Assembly: GCF_964340395.1 (NCBI RefSeq) | Contig: NC_135562.1 | Coordinates: 7,510,134 to 7,574,133, forward strand | Reading direction: 5' to 3' | DNA from: Glandiceps talaboti | Taxonomy: Eukaryota; Hemichordata; Enteropneusta; Spengelidae | DNA length: 64,000 bases | Shown: positions 1 to 19,138 of the stretch, piece after piece | How the letters are laid out: every line of letters begins with the position of its first letter | Position numbering within the stretch: position 1 is the first letter of the stretch | Position numbers and translations under genes: made by a program | Notes under the pieces: model-generated | What the model was told of the DNA's origin: nothing | Databases searched by the model: none | What the model saw: the letters and a program-made list of their open reading frames with translations, nothing else

Positions 1-77
<77 letters not shown>
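1..77. repeat. (TA)n microsatellite at window edge
   Basis: Uninterrupted TA dinucleotides run from the first base. The array probably continues outside the window. Confidence 0.95.
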
Positions 78-79
<2 letters not shown>

Positions 80-1097
80 ATTTTTAGTCTACGTCTATAT
101 CTTTGTTTACCGACGTTTCGACTCCCACGTGGGAGGTCTTCTTCAGGGTGGTCTACACAAAATAGAATTTCGCAGAATAGTCCAAGCAATCGACATTACT
201 GTAACAATACAAGTGTAAACGTTCTAAAACAACAGAGTGATAGAATCCCAATTTCATGACACCCATGTTGTTAACACAATGTCAAGTCCATCAAGTCTCC
301 TAATTGGTTCTTCATTGTAGTTGGACTGACTGTGGTTCTCACGACAAGCTCACATATAGTGTTCTCCAACTTTTGTATGGTATGTATGGTTATGAATATA
401 CTACATAATATAATGCTTACTGTACACATAAGTTTCTTTGCTTCCATAAGCTCTAAACGTAAACCTTTTAACGACGTTATAAATGACACATACGCGAATC
501 TGAAACATTTTGTTTAGTGTACACTATAACCTTTGAACCTAGATGCAGTACTGTAGCGGTTTCGTTCAGTCTCAGAAAACCCCGTAAGAAAATTAAACGT
601 AGAACGAAAAATGTTGAGTACCACAAATATAAAAGTATTGTAAATAAAAACAAAGCTACAATTATTGCAGCTACTTTGAACTCTACTGAGTTTTGTTGTT
701 AAAAAAAAATTGTTGAGTGGCATCATGTCGAAAGTTCTCCTACATCTATGGTACTGTGAAGAATAAACAGAACTGTCGTATTTCATTAGCTGTTTGTGAA
801 ACCATCTAATGCATGGACTTCACTAGGGGACCTTAATATGAGAACTTGTTCTGAAAGATATCTATGATACTACGCCCTCATCGGTGATACTTTGAGAAAT
901 CTATCATCAAGTTATCACTGCCTGCGTGGAAAGTTTTGAATGATGAAGCAATGTATCTTTACGTAACAAAATTGATATCGACTGTTAATATTGTGGCGAT
1001 ATGGGTATGTGTTGTGAATCGTAAATTCAGTATTTCCATAAAAACTTGAGTTTTAACGAACTTTCATTTATTCGTGACAGGCGTTTACTTTACTTAC

Positions 1098-1663
1098 CCA
1101 AACAACATCTTGCCATTCTCCTTGATACCGAAATTAGCGTTTTGAATTCCTTGAGAGTCGATCACTAGTCTATCATCACTGATCACGTTCCCCAAACACG
1201 CTCCCGTTGATGTATCGAAGAACCCGGCATTTAGTCCCATAATGCACTTCTTCTGCTTGCCGCTTTCCACAACCGTTTCACGCTCATTCCTTTCACAACC
1301 ACCTTGCACATTTGGTTCTAATACAGACAATTTCATTGGATCATTCAGAGTGACGTGGTGACCCATGATATCCTTCACACCACCAATATCAGCGGTGATA
1401 GTGTCAATAAAATAACGAACTTCGATCAATGGTTCCGATTCATTTCTGTTATGTACAGGAAAGACTTCGTGTGTTTTATTGCCGTATTTGTATTCTTGGC
1501 AGTCGCGCACAAAACGATGGGATCGACGCGGACCGTGGTGACCCGGTCGGTACGGAGTCAAAACGTCGTCTGCAAATACATATCTGCCACTGAAGAATAA
1601 GCAAACAGATAAAATGGTAAAAATCCATCTAACACCTGAGGCTAATGTCATATAAATGAACAT
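1098..1663 (-). CDS. NAGPA-like phosphodiester glycosidase, N-terminal exon (gene NAGPA-A, partial)
   Basis: This exon encodes the N-terminal half of a homologue of N-acetylglucosamine-1-phosphodiester alpha-N-acetylglucosaminidase, the Golgi enzyme that uncovers mannose-6-phosphate on lysosomal hydrolases. Recognisable family blocks are DDVLTPYRPGHHG just after the putative signal peptide, YGNKTHE (an N-glycosylation sequon), LSVLEP, GGCERNERETVVE, NAGFF and ACLGNVISDDRL, in the same order as in the human protein. The exon ends in a clean donor (GTAAGT, from 1097 downward). The remaining exons, which carry the INLDGGGSAT block, must lie left of the window; I saw no further exon between 1 and 1097. 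The start is uncertain. An in-frame ATG at 1663 gives a hydrophobic leader, but that leader overlaps a pyrimidine-rich tract ending in CAG at 1590, so the exon may instead begin at 1589 with the leader in an upstream exon. Family assignment is firm; the 5' end is not. Confidence 0.85.
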
Positions 1664-2496
1664 TCACACTTCAATTTCCTGTGATGTTTTAATAAAGGAC
1701 CTCTGGTAGCGATGAATATTGAATGCAGTAGGGTATGCTACAGCCTTCATACAGTTTGTACTTTTGAAATAAGAAAATGACGTCATTATCATAACATTCA
1801 CGAGCACAAGGGGGTGTTCACGATGGAAAAGTCATTAAGTATAAAAAAATCATTTTTCTTAAAGTTAAAGAACAGTTTTTGCATAAGAATTGACCTTAGA
1901 CTACCTACACCATATGTTTGCACCAGCTTTTATCGATCGGTCTAACTGTAAAACAAACGAAATACTATACCGGTCTAACGTGCAGATAATCTGTCATTTG
2001 TGTGTGCAGATATAAAGATCATATAAAGAAATATATTGACACGTCATACATCATCCATACTGCTGTAATGTACTATTTGAACAACACACTGATCACCTTG
2101 GCAACGCGTACAGCAACTGCACTCATACAAGTAAAACATAGTTAAAACCCAAGTGAAGATAATGCCACGCACTCTCCAGGAAGAATTCAAGTAAAGATAA
2201 AAGGGGGACTGGTAAAGATCTTTTGAGTTAAAATTCTTAAGGCGATAACGACTTGGTAGAATTCATTATTCAATCCGAAGATAGCAACACTTGAGAATTG
2301 TTGGGTAGCAATTCAATAACAGACCACATGTTGAGTTTTTCTCCGATGTTCTCGAACACCATTGTTGGTACAGTCATCGAAACGAACATGTAAGTCTGGA
2401 ATCAGAACACTGCGATGAGAAGTTTTGCAATAAGATATATATCATATGAGATACATACAGACTTATAGACGTACATGTATATATATGTTTATTTAT
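1664..2496. other. Intergenic or 5' flank of NAGPA-A, no gene seen
   Basis: AT-rich sequence without convincing open frames, splice-flanked segments or long repeats. It could include the promoter or an upstream leader exon of NAGPA-A, but nothing in it decides this. Confidence 0.5.
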
Positions 2497-2645
2497 TTGT
2501 ATGTATGTATGTATGTATGTATGTATGTATGTATGTATGTATGTATGTATGCATGCATGCATGCATGTATGCATGTATGTATGCATGCATGTATGCATGC
2601 ATGCATGCATGTATGTATGTATGTATGTATGTATGTATGTATGTA

Positions 2646-2682
<37 letters not shown>

Positions 2683-2744
2683 ATGTATGTATGTATGTAT
2701 ATATGTATGTATGTATGTATGTGTGTGTGTGTATGCATGTGTGT
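2497..2744. repeat. (GTAT)n compound microsatellite
   Basis: Tetranucleotide array dominated by GTAT, with interspersed GCAT units and short (TG)n runs. The Met-Tyr-Val-Cys and His-Thr-Tyr-Ile open frames on both strands are artefacts of this unit. Confidence 0.95.
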
Positions 2745-2931
2745 TTGTGGATTGTGTGTAATCTGGCATGTGCGTTTGTTTGTGACTTGTATAGGTTTTC
2801 GCAGGGTGAGGAGTTGTTAGCAAGTAGAACATCGTATTTGTCGTACTTTTGATATATCGTCGTGAAAGAAATGATATAGGAAAGACGGTGATTCAAATTA
2901 ACAACTTACTTGAGTCGGTTGTTTTCTTCAG

Positions 2932-3115
2932 ATTTGGAGATTGTCACGAATACCATTAGACAAAGAACTCTTACATATATCCTCTCTAGACAGAACGTCA
3001 TCGCGGACAAAGTTGAAGATACAGTTCTCGTGTTGAGTCCAGGAGTCGTATTTGCCTTGATCTTCACAGGGCTACCTTTGCTTGTGGCATATCGATCTCA
3101 GATAGAGGGACTGTG
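2932..3115 (+). CDS. Candidate orphan coding exon, function unknown
   Basis: A 184-base open segment is bounded by a strong acceptor (GTTTTCTTCAG, ending 2931) and a consensus donor (G followed by GTAAGA at 3116). The reading frame entered with one carried base is open throughout and includes a hydrophobic stretch (TVLVLSPGVVFALIF) near the C-terminal side that could be one membrane segment. I do not recognise the family. It lies on the strand opposite the NAGPA and Src-A genes, and no partner exons could be linked. A chance open frame is quite possible. Confidence 0.3.
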
Positions 3116-3538
3116 GTAAGACAGAGCACGTGGTATGTGGTTGACACAGCAGGCAGATCCAAAGGTTTTATTTACTACACAAATACAAACTGAGTGGTTG
3201 ACAGGCAACAAGGTGTTATGCTCATTGCAGAATGTATAAGAAATTAATCACGTCTTGCTGGCTGACCTTTCAACTCTACAGTTTGCTCACAATTACTGTG
3301 CAATTCCTTTGATTTAAACAGGTGTACATCGTAGTGAAAATAGATCGATGGGATATATGATCATGGCCTCATAATTCCAAAGTTGATCTCCGATCACCAT
3401 GGAAACCGATCCGTTAAGAACTCGAAAAGAAGTATAAAACATCCAACGTACCGACAAAATGCCGGTATTTTAGAATAGGTAGGTACTTGTATTTGGTGAA
3501 AATATTCAATATGAGTGGGAGCACAACAGCAATGATAT

Positions 3539-3682
3539 TTCAATTTTATTTTTAAAACAGTTTTACCAATCCAATATATTTGTGTTATTTCTAGTCATGT
3601 GAAGAATTTCATATGTTATTGATGAAACGTGAATTGAGGTGAGATCATTGGCATAACAGCTACGCCAACCAAAGAATATTTA
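3539..3682. repeat. Duplicated flank segment, copy 1
   Basis: Diverged copy of 4718-4874. Both contain TTGTGTTATT, then TGAAGAATTTCATAT, and later CAGCTACGCCAA, in the same order and orientation. It lies just beyond the decayed SH3 exon at 3816-3945, as expected if this was the 3' flank of a lost Src-type copy. Confidence 0.7.
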
Positions 3683-3815
3683 TTAATATTTGAGTGTACC
3701 CAAAAATGCCCTTAACATCAGAATCAGAGAGAAACTGCACACAATTAAACCCTCATGGGTGATGTTCTCATTTCAAGTATATATTGTACATGTACAATAC
3801 TAGTCATGTTTCTTC

Positions 3816-3945
3816 TTTGAAATTGCATTTGCTTCGTAAGAGTAACAAGGGCTACAAAAAACATTTCCTATGAATCGAAATCAAAAATAAAAAGTCAATG
3901 ATTTTGGCAATTGAATTCGGAAATCCCCCGACGATTTCCAACTTG
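3816..3945 (-). pseudogene. Decayed SH3 exon, relic of a lost Src-type gene copy
   Basis: About 45 bases match the start of the SH3b exon of Src-A (11502-11546), including the codons for YSYEANAIS, and the match continues for about 80 bases into the preceding intron (compare 11547-11630). The exon part carries small insertions: one extra T and two further bases relative to Src-A, so its reading frame changes locally to read GNVFCSPCYSYEANAIS. It breaks off before the DDLAF block. There is no following SH3 half and no SH2 or kinase exon nearby. This is a duplicated host-gene fragment, not a functional exon. Confidence 0.75.
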
Positions 3946-4717
3946 TGTATTGGATATAGTCTCAATTTACACACATGTTGGACACACTGTTGATATATTT
4001 TAGAAGTGAGAAACGACGACGTATATATTGACAGAAGTGAAGATTACCAGGATGAATAATAAAGTAATGTTGCCAAAACTGAAAATCACGTCTAGAACGT
4101 AATACCATTTATATCTCTTAATGTTTAGCGAATTTTCAAATGCAATGTTCATAAGTTCTCAATGAATGTGTTTCTACAATTTGGGCTCAGTTCACTTCTA
4201 TTTACCCTCGTGACTAAACGAAACTATAAAATGTCTGTTTTGTTCAATGATGGCATTTGTTCGCTTTTGTTGTCTGTGGCTCTCGAAGAATGGCAGACAT
4301 CATAGGCGTTAGATCTTTGCCCTGATTTGATTGCTTCGTGAACTTCTTCAATTGGAATTCTTAACCCACACGAACTTGGCGAGAGATTGAGAAAGTCTAG
4401 AGACATTTTAATATGTCGTTCTTAAACAATGGCACCTTTAGCCAATGGTATAAACCACAAGTCCATGTCTTCGGGTGGATGTGTTTGTGAAGACATGGCA
4501 TCGTACAGGCTGGGCGAAGTCACAGTACTATTAAGTAGATAGTGCGAATTACCTACGAGAAGGGCATTACTTATAATACTAAAGATGTGTTCCTTTAGAC
4601 CAATTGCAAGGGATTTGGATGAATTAAAAATGGAAGAATAGACAAAGTGTCTTTATGCAGTCAATAAATCTATGTAAGACGTGCAGTAACATAGACAAAG
4701 ACAACATAATCAATAAA

Positions 4718-4874
4718 TTCCAATTTTATTGTTTCACTGTTTTAACAGCCAAACACATTTTTGTGTTATTCTTGTTTCATATGAAGAATTTCATATTTTA
4801 TTTTACTTGTTGAAAGTGTTAAATAATCACTCGCAGAGGTGGAATAGTTGGCAAATCAGCTACGCCAATTAAAT
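4718..4874. repeat. Duplicated flank segment, copy 2
   Basis: Partner of 3539-3682, lying about 0.8 kb beyond the stop codon of Src-A. Similarity appears to continue weakly past the core on the right. Confidence 0.7.
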
Positions 4875-5669
4875 GATTGATTGAATTACGAAATGTACAC
4901 GATTTTTAGCGTACATCAAAATATATGCCATTCACGTGACAATCATGGCAAAAATGCACATTTAGATTAATAACATTAATAAACCTGTTATCACTAAGAG
5001 ATAATGTTTTACATATTTATGGCATAACTATTTTTATGTAAATATGACATATGTAAATATTTGATATTTTGATAAGTAGTGCCTTGTATTGGCCAAGCTC
5101 CCTTTATTGTTACAGAACTAACACGAGATATCCTGTCAACAAAGATCATTCGCTAAACTATACCAAAATGTATACATTTTTTGAAAACTCTTATACACTA
5201 TTCCATGAGATAATATGAATGATATGTTACATGTAAATGGTTATTTGGAATTCTTATCACGTGACCCATTGGTATGAAAATAAATAAATAAATAAATTGA
5301 ATTCAAAGCCAACGAATTTCAAAGTTAAAAGTAAACACTTGACAATTGAACAAAACGTCTGCCTTTTTCCCGCTCTTTCTAATATTCAGGAAAGAAGACA
5401 TGGTAGAGGTATTTTGGTGGTTTTGTACTACATTGGCAGTTATGTGGTATTACAGCCTCGCTAGTTCTCCAACAAACCCAACTACTAAAGTAAACTGATT
5501 TCCAGGATGACCAAATTTGACATTCCAGGCAGACGTCAAATGACTTTACATTCAAAACTATTGTACAATATTCATAACCTGAACCTTGCACATTGAGTTA
5601 TATGTGGATGTTTTGACTGTTTTTGTCAGTTTACTTTCAATGGAGGAGGATGAGAGTGTTATCCAAATG
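4875..5669. other. 3' flank of Src-A
   Basis: AT-rich, no coding segment recognised. On the minus strand AATAAA-type hexamers occur (plus-strand TTTATT, for example near 5103), so the polyadenylation site of Src-A probably falls here, but I cannot choose one. Confidence 0.4.
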
Positions 5670-13474
<7,805 letters not shown>

Positions 13475-13759
13475 CGTAGAATAGGTAGTAGTAATTTGAT
13501 GTCTATCGAAAGAATGTTTTCTTCACCGCTGAACTATCAAACTCTGCTGAACGAATAAAAAAGGGGTACATTACTTTTGGACATTCAGTATACAAAATAA
13601 ATGTCTATGCTGTCATTGAAGTTACGTGTACAATGGACAGAACAATTATTCAAATCACACGATTAGAATGAGATAACCTTTCGTTTGATATGAAAATGAA
13701 TAGATCTGTTCATAGACCCTACACCAGTCTATGATCTGTTGAGTAACAGAAGAGCCTAG

Positions 13760-13920
<161 letters not shown>

Positions 13921-14061
13921 CAGGATCTGTACCACACAACAGGAGACGATGACGAAAGATTAAAAACACTCCGGGTCAAGGGTCAACCATATGTATCAAA
14001 GCTTCTTTTCTAGTTTATATTCGTGTTTAGAACTTTTCTATAAAAAAAATTATAACGCCCC

Positions 14062-14063
<2 letters not shown>

Positions 14064-14154
<91 letters not shown>
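14064..14154. repeat. (TA)n microsatellite
   Basis: Perfect TA array about 90 bases long. Confidence 0.95.
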
Positions 14155-14159
<5 letters not shown>

Positions 14160-15143
14160 TAACAGAGCTTGTCAATTAGTTAATCATGACATTGTGATTT
14201 TGTAACGACCAGAATTTTGAAGTTTGTTCATATGACTTTTTGGCCCTACACAAGGTCCTTAGAATCCTTGCAAGTTATAGTCAAAATATGATGGTCACAA
14301 TTGGAGTACACGTAATCACTCGCATACAGCGGTGTTTGTGATAGCAAGCTTTTCACAATTGACGCGATATTCAACCTAAATCACTGGTTTATACTATCTT
14401 CCTAGCAGGGAGATTATATCCACGTAACTAAAGTGCGGCTATCACTTACTGGTGCAATCTGTCACCTGCAACACGCACTTGTTTTAGTTTGTGTCTATCT
14501 TAATTTGCCTACAGCTGCCGATCTCATGACAGGTGAAAGTGCCTACCTGTGGTGAAGAATGAATATGCACATTGCACTCTCCTGATTGCGTATTCTAAAT
14601 CACAAGTTTGGTACACAAGTATGACTATTCAAGGTTGGGTTCACCCCCGGGGTGTAACTTTAAAGGGGAGGGGGACCAGGCCAAGACGCAAAATACATAA
14701 CACGAAACGCAACGCAACACCACCTACCTGGCGCTCGCTGTGTTCTGCACTGAAGACGTATCGTCTGGCCGGGCTCTGCTTGTATAGTAAATAGTTTGAA
14801 AGACATTGTATTCAGTGGCCAATGTATACAAGTATTGTTGTACGGAAATAGTTGGGGAATTTCCAGACTGTCTATGAATTAGTTTCTTTGTTTGTCTCAG
14901 GTGGATTTTCCAAGGTTATTTCCTGGTCACGGGTGAATAGATAGTGACGTAGAAAGCAAAGAGATTGTATGACGTAGGAAACAAATAGTATACGTGAGAG
15001 GGCGCAAGAATCACCGTACCCTGTCATGCCTCAAATTCTTACTCGGTCACGACTTGTCACTCTGCCAGATCGACTGACCTCACACAGAGATAACAGAACG
15101 TAGTCTCTATCTGATCAGCTTTTTGGTGGCTTTCTTTACTCCT

Positions 15144-15171
15144 GACCGACCGACCGACCGACCGACCGACC
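15144..15171. repeat. (CCGA)n microsatellite
   Basis: Six to seven CCGA units in otherwise unique sequence. Confidence 0.9.
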
Positions 15172-15337
15172 CTAAATAAAAAAATGACCAGTCTTTGGCA
15201 GTAAGCTTATTAGAAACAATCACGACGCCACTGATAGTAAGACCAATGTAAACACCATTAAAGCGCTTTATCTGGATGAAAATTATCACCCATTGCTGAA
15301 ATATGGGACGACTATTGATGAATCAAATGATTTATAG

Positions 15338-15474
15338 TACCCTTTAGTCTTGCTGCTAGACCCCTCGGGCTTTTCTGCTCATTGTCAAGGCGACCGAAGG
15401 TCGCTAGGTAGCCACCTTCAGAAACAGAATGTTGAGAAGAAAGCCTGAGGTCTAGCAGCTAGACTAAGTACCCT
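15338..15474. mobile_element. Hairpin element H1 (MITE-like)
   Basis: Two arms of about 45 bases are imperfect inverted copies: GTACCCTTTAGTCTTGCTGC on the left against AGCAGCTAGACTAAGTACCC on the right, with the GGTCTAGCAGC/GCTGCTAGACC core. A fragment with TAGCTGCTAGACCTCGGG recurs near 24978-24996, so it is a dispersed family. Confidence 0.75.
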
Positions 15475-15512
15475 TCTGCTTTGTCTTATCATTTCTAAGG
15501 GACCCAAACTAT

Positions 15513-15619
15513 GTAATAGATAGTCAACGAGTTCGGGAGGGTTATGTACCAATTATCGAGGGGCGTAGTCCCCGAGTTTTTGGCACATAATCCTACCGAA
15601 CTCGTTGTCTATCTTACTT
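15513..15619. mobile_element. Hairpin element H2 (MITE-like)
   Basis: Arms of about 37 bases: AGATAGTCAACGAGTTCGGG on the left, and CCGAACTCGTTGTCTATCTT on the right, its near-perfect inverse. The loop is about 30 bases. No coding capacity. It lies only 40 bases from H1. Confidence 0.8.
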
Positions 15620-16506
15620 ATACTACAGTGTAATTGGCTCAAACGGATATATAGGTCACACCCCTAACAAAGAGTGGGTTATGGATCCATATAACCAACC
15701 GAATTCAAGGCCTCTGATTGGCCAAGTCGGTCTAGCCGTAGTATAATAATAAGTACGATTAGTAATTGACAATAGGATTTAGTTATTGAATAAACATACA
15801 CCATTACACCATAGAGGGCGCGATAAGTTGATGTTACACAAAAGATATTCTAACATTTTTTGACTTTGTACGAAATTCTGAACACAAAAGCTTTTGTTAG
15901 CAAGTAATATAATACAACAAGTGTACCCACAGGATGTAACTTTTATAAATGTTGTAATTTCGCTACCGATTTCTATTAATCTCTATACATGGTAGATAGA
16001 TTGTCGAGGTTCCCTTGCCTTATCAAGCTTAGGTAGCAATATTTTATGCTAAAACTCTGAGATGTCGAAATTTTGATTTGGAAACGAAGTAAAATGTAAT
16101 AAAACAAAGCTGGATCAGAGTAAAATGACAGCTTGTAAGCTTTATCGTGTCTTTGAGTAAATCAATATATTGTAAGATATGTCGTTTCGTTCAAGGCAAG
16201 CCAATGCCATTGAACACGAAATTGTCACTATTGTCGAGTGGATGATAATCGCCTTATTGTATAAGTCCCCCGTTTCTAATTGAATCACAAAGGATCATCA
16301 GATACATATAAAACAGAAAAAACGTAACGGGATTGTTCGCCCGGATTGGATACGGATTTCCCGCCCATATTTGACGAGATATGTCGTGAGCTGTGGGCAT
16401 TTACTACAACTGTTGATCCTTTTATACTGACTGTGGGCTGATACCATTGGACTACGTCACGTTTATGATCACGGAGCAAAATTGTCAATCGTACGTTTAA
16501 AAAACG

Positions 16507-16836
16507 TAAGGCCTAAAAAATTGTTTGTTCCGGTTACTTGACCCCACTAAACTTTTTTTTTACGTATTCAAAATAAAATCGTAAAAATTGTCAAGTCTCG
16601 CCATAAACAGGGGATGCGGAAACTGACCTCAACTTAAAAAGACAATATGAAGCTGTTCTTTCAATATGTAATGGATGTACATCTGATGAGAACAAACCAA
16701 TAACACAGACCATATGGAAAACAACGGAAAAGATTACTACCTGATTACTACTACTCACAAATGAAAACAAATAGATATATAAAAAAATAAAAAAATCTAC
16801 ATACCCACCTATTCTTTAAAAAAATGTCAGGCCTAA
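16507..16836 (+). mobile_element. Dispersed 330-370 bp element, family M1, copy 1
   Basis: Begins TAAGGCCTAAA and ends CAGGCCTAATT, giving short terminal inverted repeats around AGGCCTAA. Internal blocks shared with the copies at 27132 and 32848 include GGTTAC(C/T)(C/T)GACCC, GTACATCTGAT(G/A), AATAACACAGA and CCACCTATTCT. No open frame of note, so non-autonomous. Confidence 0.8.
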
Positions 16837-17100
16837 TTCACGATTTACATTTTTGGAAAGCCGAAAAAGCTGACGAAATATTTGCATTAAGTTGGAAGAT
16901 TGACATTTTTAACACGATTGAACACAGAAAATGTCGATGTCGGCTTTCAAAAATGTCGATCGTGCTGATCGTTACAATTGACATTTTTTTGTTTTCTATC
17001 GTGCAAAGAATTAATGTCAATCGTGAGTGCATGAAATAAAAAAAATGTAACATCATTTACTTCTGTCCATGGATGGGTTTCGGTAACGTTTTCCAGTTTC

Positions 17101-17148
17101 ATGTGTTGTGTTGTGTTGTGTTGTGTTGTGTTGTGTTGTGTTGTTGTG
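17101..17148. repeat. (GTGTT)n pentanucleotide repeat
   Basis: Eight or nine tandem GTGTT units. Confidence 0.9.
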
Positions 17149-18075
17149 ACAGTACGAGCCGCCACCTCGTAAAGTTTGTTTAGTAGTTTATTAGTTACCA
17201 TATTAAGTACTGTTTACTGTTTGTTAGACCCAAAGCGTGTTATTGGGACAGCTAGTACTTTTAATTTTACCTTGTAGAGCCGGGTTAATTTTCGCTACTT
17301 CTGGACCAATCCGGAAGGTCTACGTCACCTCCGGACAGTTAGTAACATTGTAGCCAGTTTGAGCGGGAAATACCCAGGTTTACATGTGGTTTGTAGTTTT
17401 ACGGAGAGTTGAGCGTGAACCGCCGAGTAGTGCGGACCGGTGTGTTGTAAGGTCCGGGTAGTTGTAGTATGCAGACCGTAGTAGGTAAGGTCTGGTATTG
17501 TAAACCTGTGAACTGTAGTGCGTTGATGACGGAGAAGAATAAAGTACGGCTGATGTGTTGAATTGTGGGCAATTTGTTATCGTTTTATTCGCATCCTGTG
17601 GGACGCTACCCCCACGGCGAGGACGCGCTCCAATATAACTCAGCAGCGGGAACCCAAGGTAAATTTGCACAGCTCTGTCTATGGCCGATGGTCTGACCGG
17701 CTGGAAAATAGACTGGCGATTGTAACATTGTGTTGCTTGCCTGGTGTAATTCTGTGAATTTAGTCCTGAGTCTAGCTAGAAGTGGGAAAATAGAAATACC
17801 CACCAATGAAATTAGTGAATCGATGATCTGTTGAAACATACTAGCTACTGAATATTCTATATCCAGGAGGAGTCTGTTATAAATAGCGAGTGTTCAGTAC
17901 TTACTTCAATGAATGATATTAATGTATTCATTGTTCATTGCGTAATGCCAAGAGAAAGAAAACAAGCTGCTGCATTTGCGTTATACACCTGTATTTTGAC
18001 CTCCAGGTATCTAAAGGTACCAAAAGTGGTAAAGTGCTCGATCGAGCACTTTGCTAAAAACAGCGAAGTGCGCGT

Positions 18076-18270
18076 ATGGCGCCTCCAACGCCCAGTCTCA
18101 ATTCTAGCCTCCATTTTGACAGCTGTCCGAAGACGTCAAATAACGCACCTCCCATACAGTCGAAAACTTCGAATATTTCAGGAAGAAGAAACATTTTGTT
18201 CGGCGGTTTTGTGTACCGACCCGAGTCTGGGTACTCAAAGAACGGAAATTTAATGCGGACTGGAAAGTAA
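18076..18270 (+). CDS. Small open frame or first exon, unknown
   Basis: An ATG-initiated 64-codon frame (MAPPTPSLNSS... to ...LMRTGK) in a locally GC-richer patch. The C-terminal part contains GRRNILFGGFVYRPESGYS, which looks more like real protein than most chance frames here. A possible weak donor (GTAATA) overlaps its end. I do not recognise it and see no partner exon before the satellite at 19.1 kb. Confidence 0.25.
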   Translation: MAPPTPSLNSSLHFDSCPKTSNNAPPIQSKTSNISGRRNILFGGFVYRPESGYSKNGNLMRTGK

Positions 18271-19138
18271 TATATTTTAAATGTGTTCCTGTCACTGAAC
18301 TAAAGAAATGTCTGTACAGCGTGAGTATATGGTGAATGGCCGTTGAACTTCTTCAGCATGGTTTGGTGTCTACATCACTGATATCATGAAAAGTGCTTGT
18401 AACGTTGTACATTTGCTAATGGTTTTGAACTAGAGTGAATTGTGTGCACTCTTGGACAACATCAACTTTGAACTTTGACTGAAAATACTCGGACTTGGCA
18501 CCGAATTGCCAAATGAACATTTTGTTGCATTACCCGGTTGATCGCCGTCGGTGAATAGTCAGCAACTGTGAGTAAAACAGAAGTTTATATTCATCAATTA
18601 AATTGTGTTATATTTGTAATTTGCATTGTCTTTGTGTGACGTCGATACTTTTAGTTGAATACTCCGAGTTAGACTGCAATATGTCGAAGTTCTAGATTTT
18701 AAATACATTGTTTTGTTTGTGTGTTTGAAATTTAAAATGCCCTTAGTTTTGTCTGAAATATATTCCTTCCAATACTGTCCAATTATTTGGGGTACAGTGT
18801 TACCCATTACTCGTATGGAAAAAATACACAGTGATTCCACCAGCCTTGATTTGTTCAGAGATCTTCGGAGTCGTTGCTGAAGTTTAAAGCACAGATATGG
18901 AATATTGTTTTCAGAAATGCATGTATTCAACACTGATGATTGATAAGTATTTTTCTGAATTGTTTGCACTTGTGCTCCAATCACCACAAATTATATTCAT
19001 TATCTAGAATTTATTCATGATTTCAATGGTGATAGTACAAGTTTACTCAGCATGTATATTGATTATTGCTAGCTATTTTGTATATGTTCGATATTTGTAC
19101 TTATTTTCAACTCAATGAGATTCTAAATTGTCAAGCCA

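Noticed and set aside
2374-2896. Met-Tyr-Val-Cys and His-Thr-Tyr-Ile repeat proteins here and at the other (CATA)n/(GTAT)n arrays
   Set aside because: Tetranucleotide repeat translations on both strands. Not genes.
4224-4406. Minus-strand 60-codon frame (EEVHEAIKSGQRSNAYDV) faintly like the last kinase exon
   Set aside because: Only a few residues agree with the [12 protein letters not shown] block, with no CPDSAY or DRPTFEFL. Treated as chance despite lying near the Src relic.
17250-17660. GC-richer block with an AATAAA-like motif resembling a long terminal repeat
   Set aside because: No paired copy, no recognisable primer-binding site and no retroelement coding sequence seen, so no element is called.
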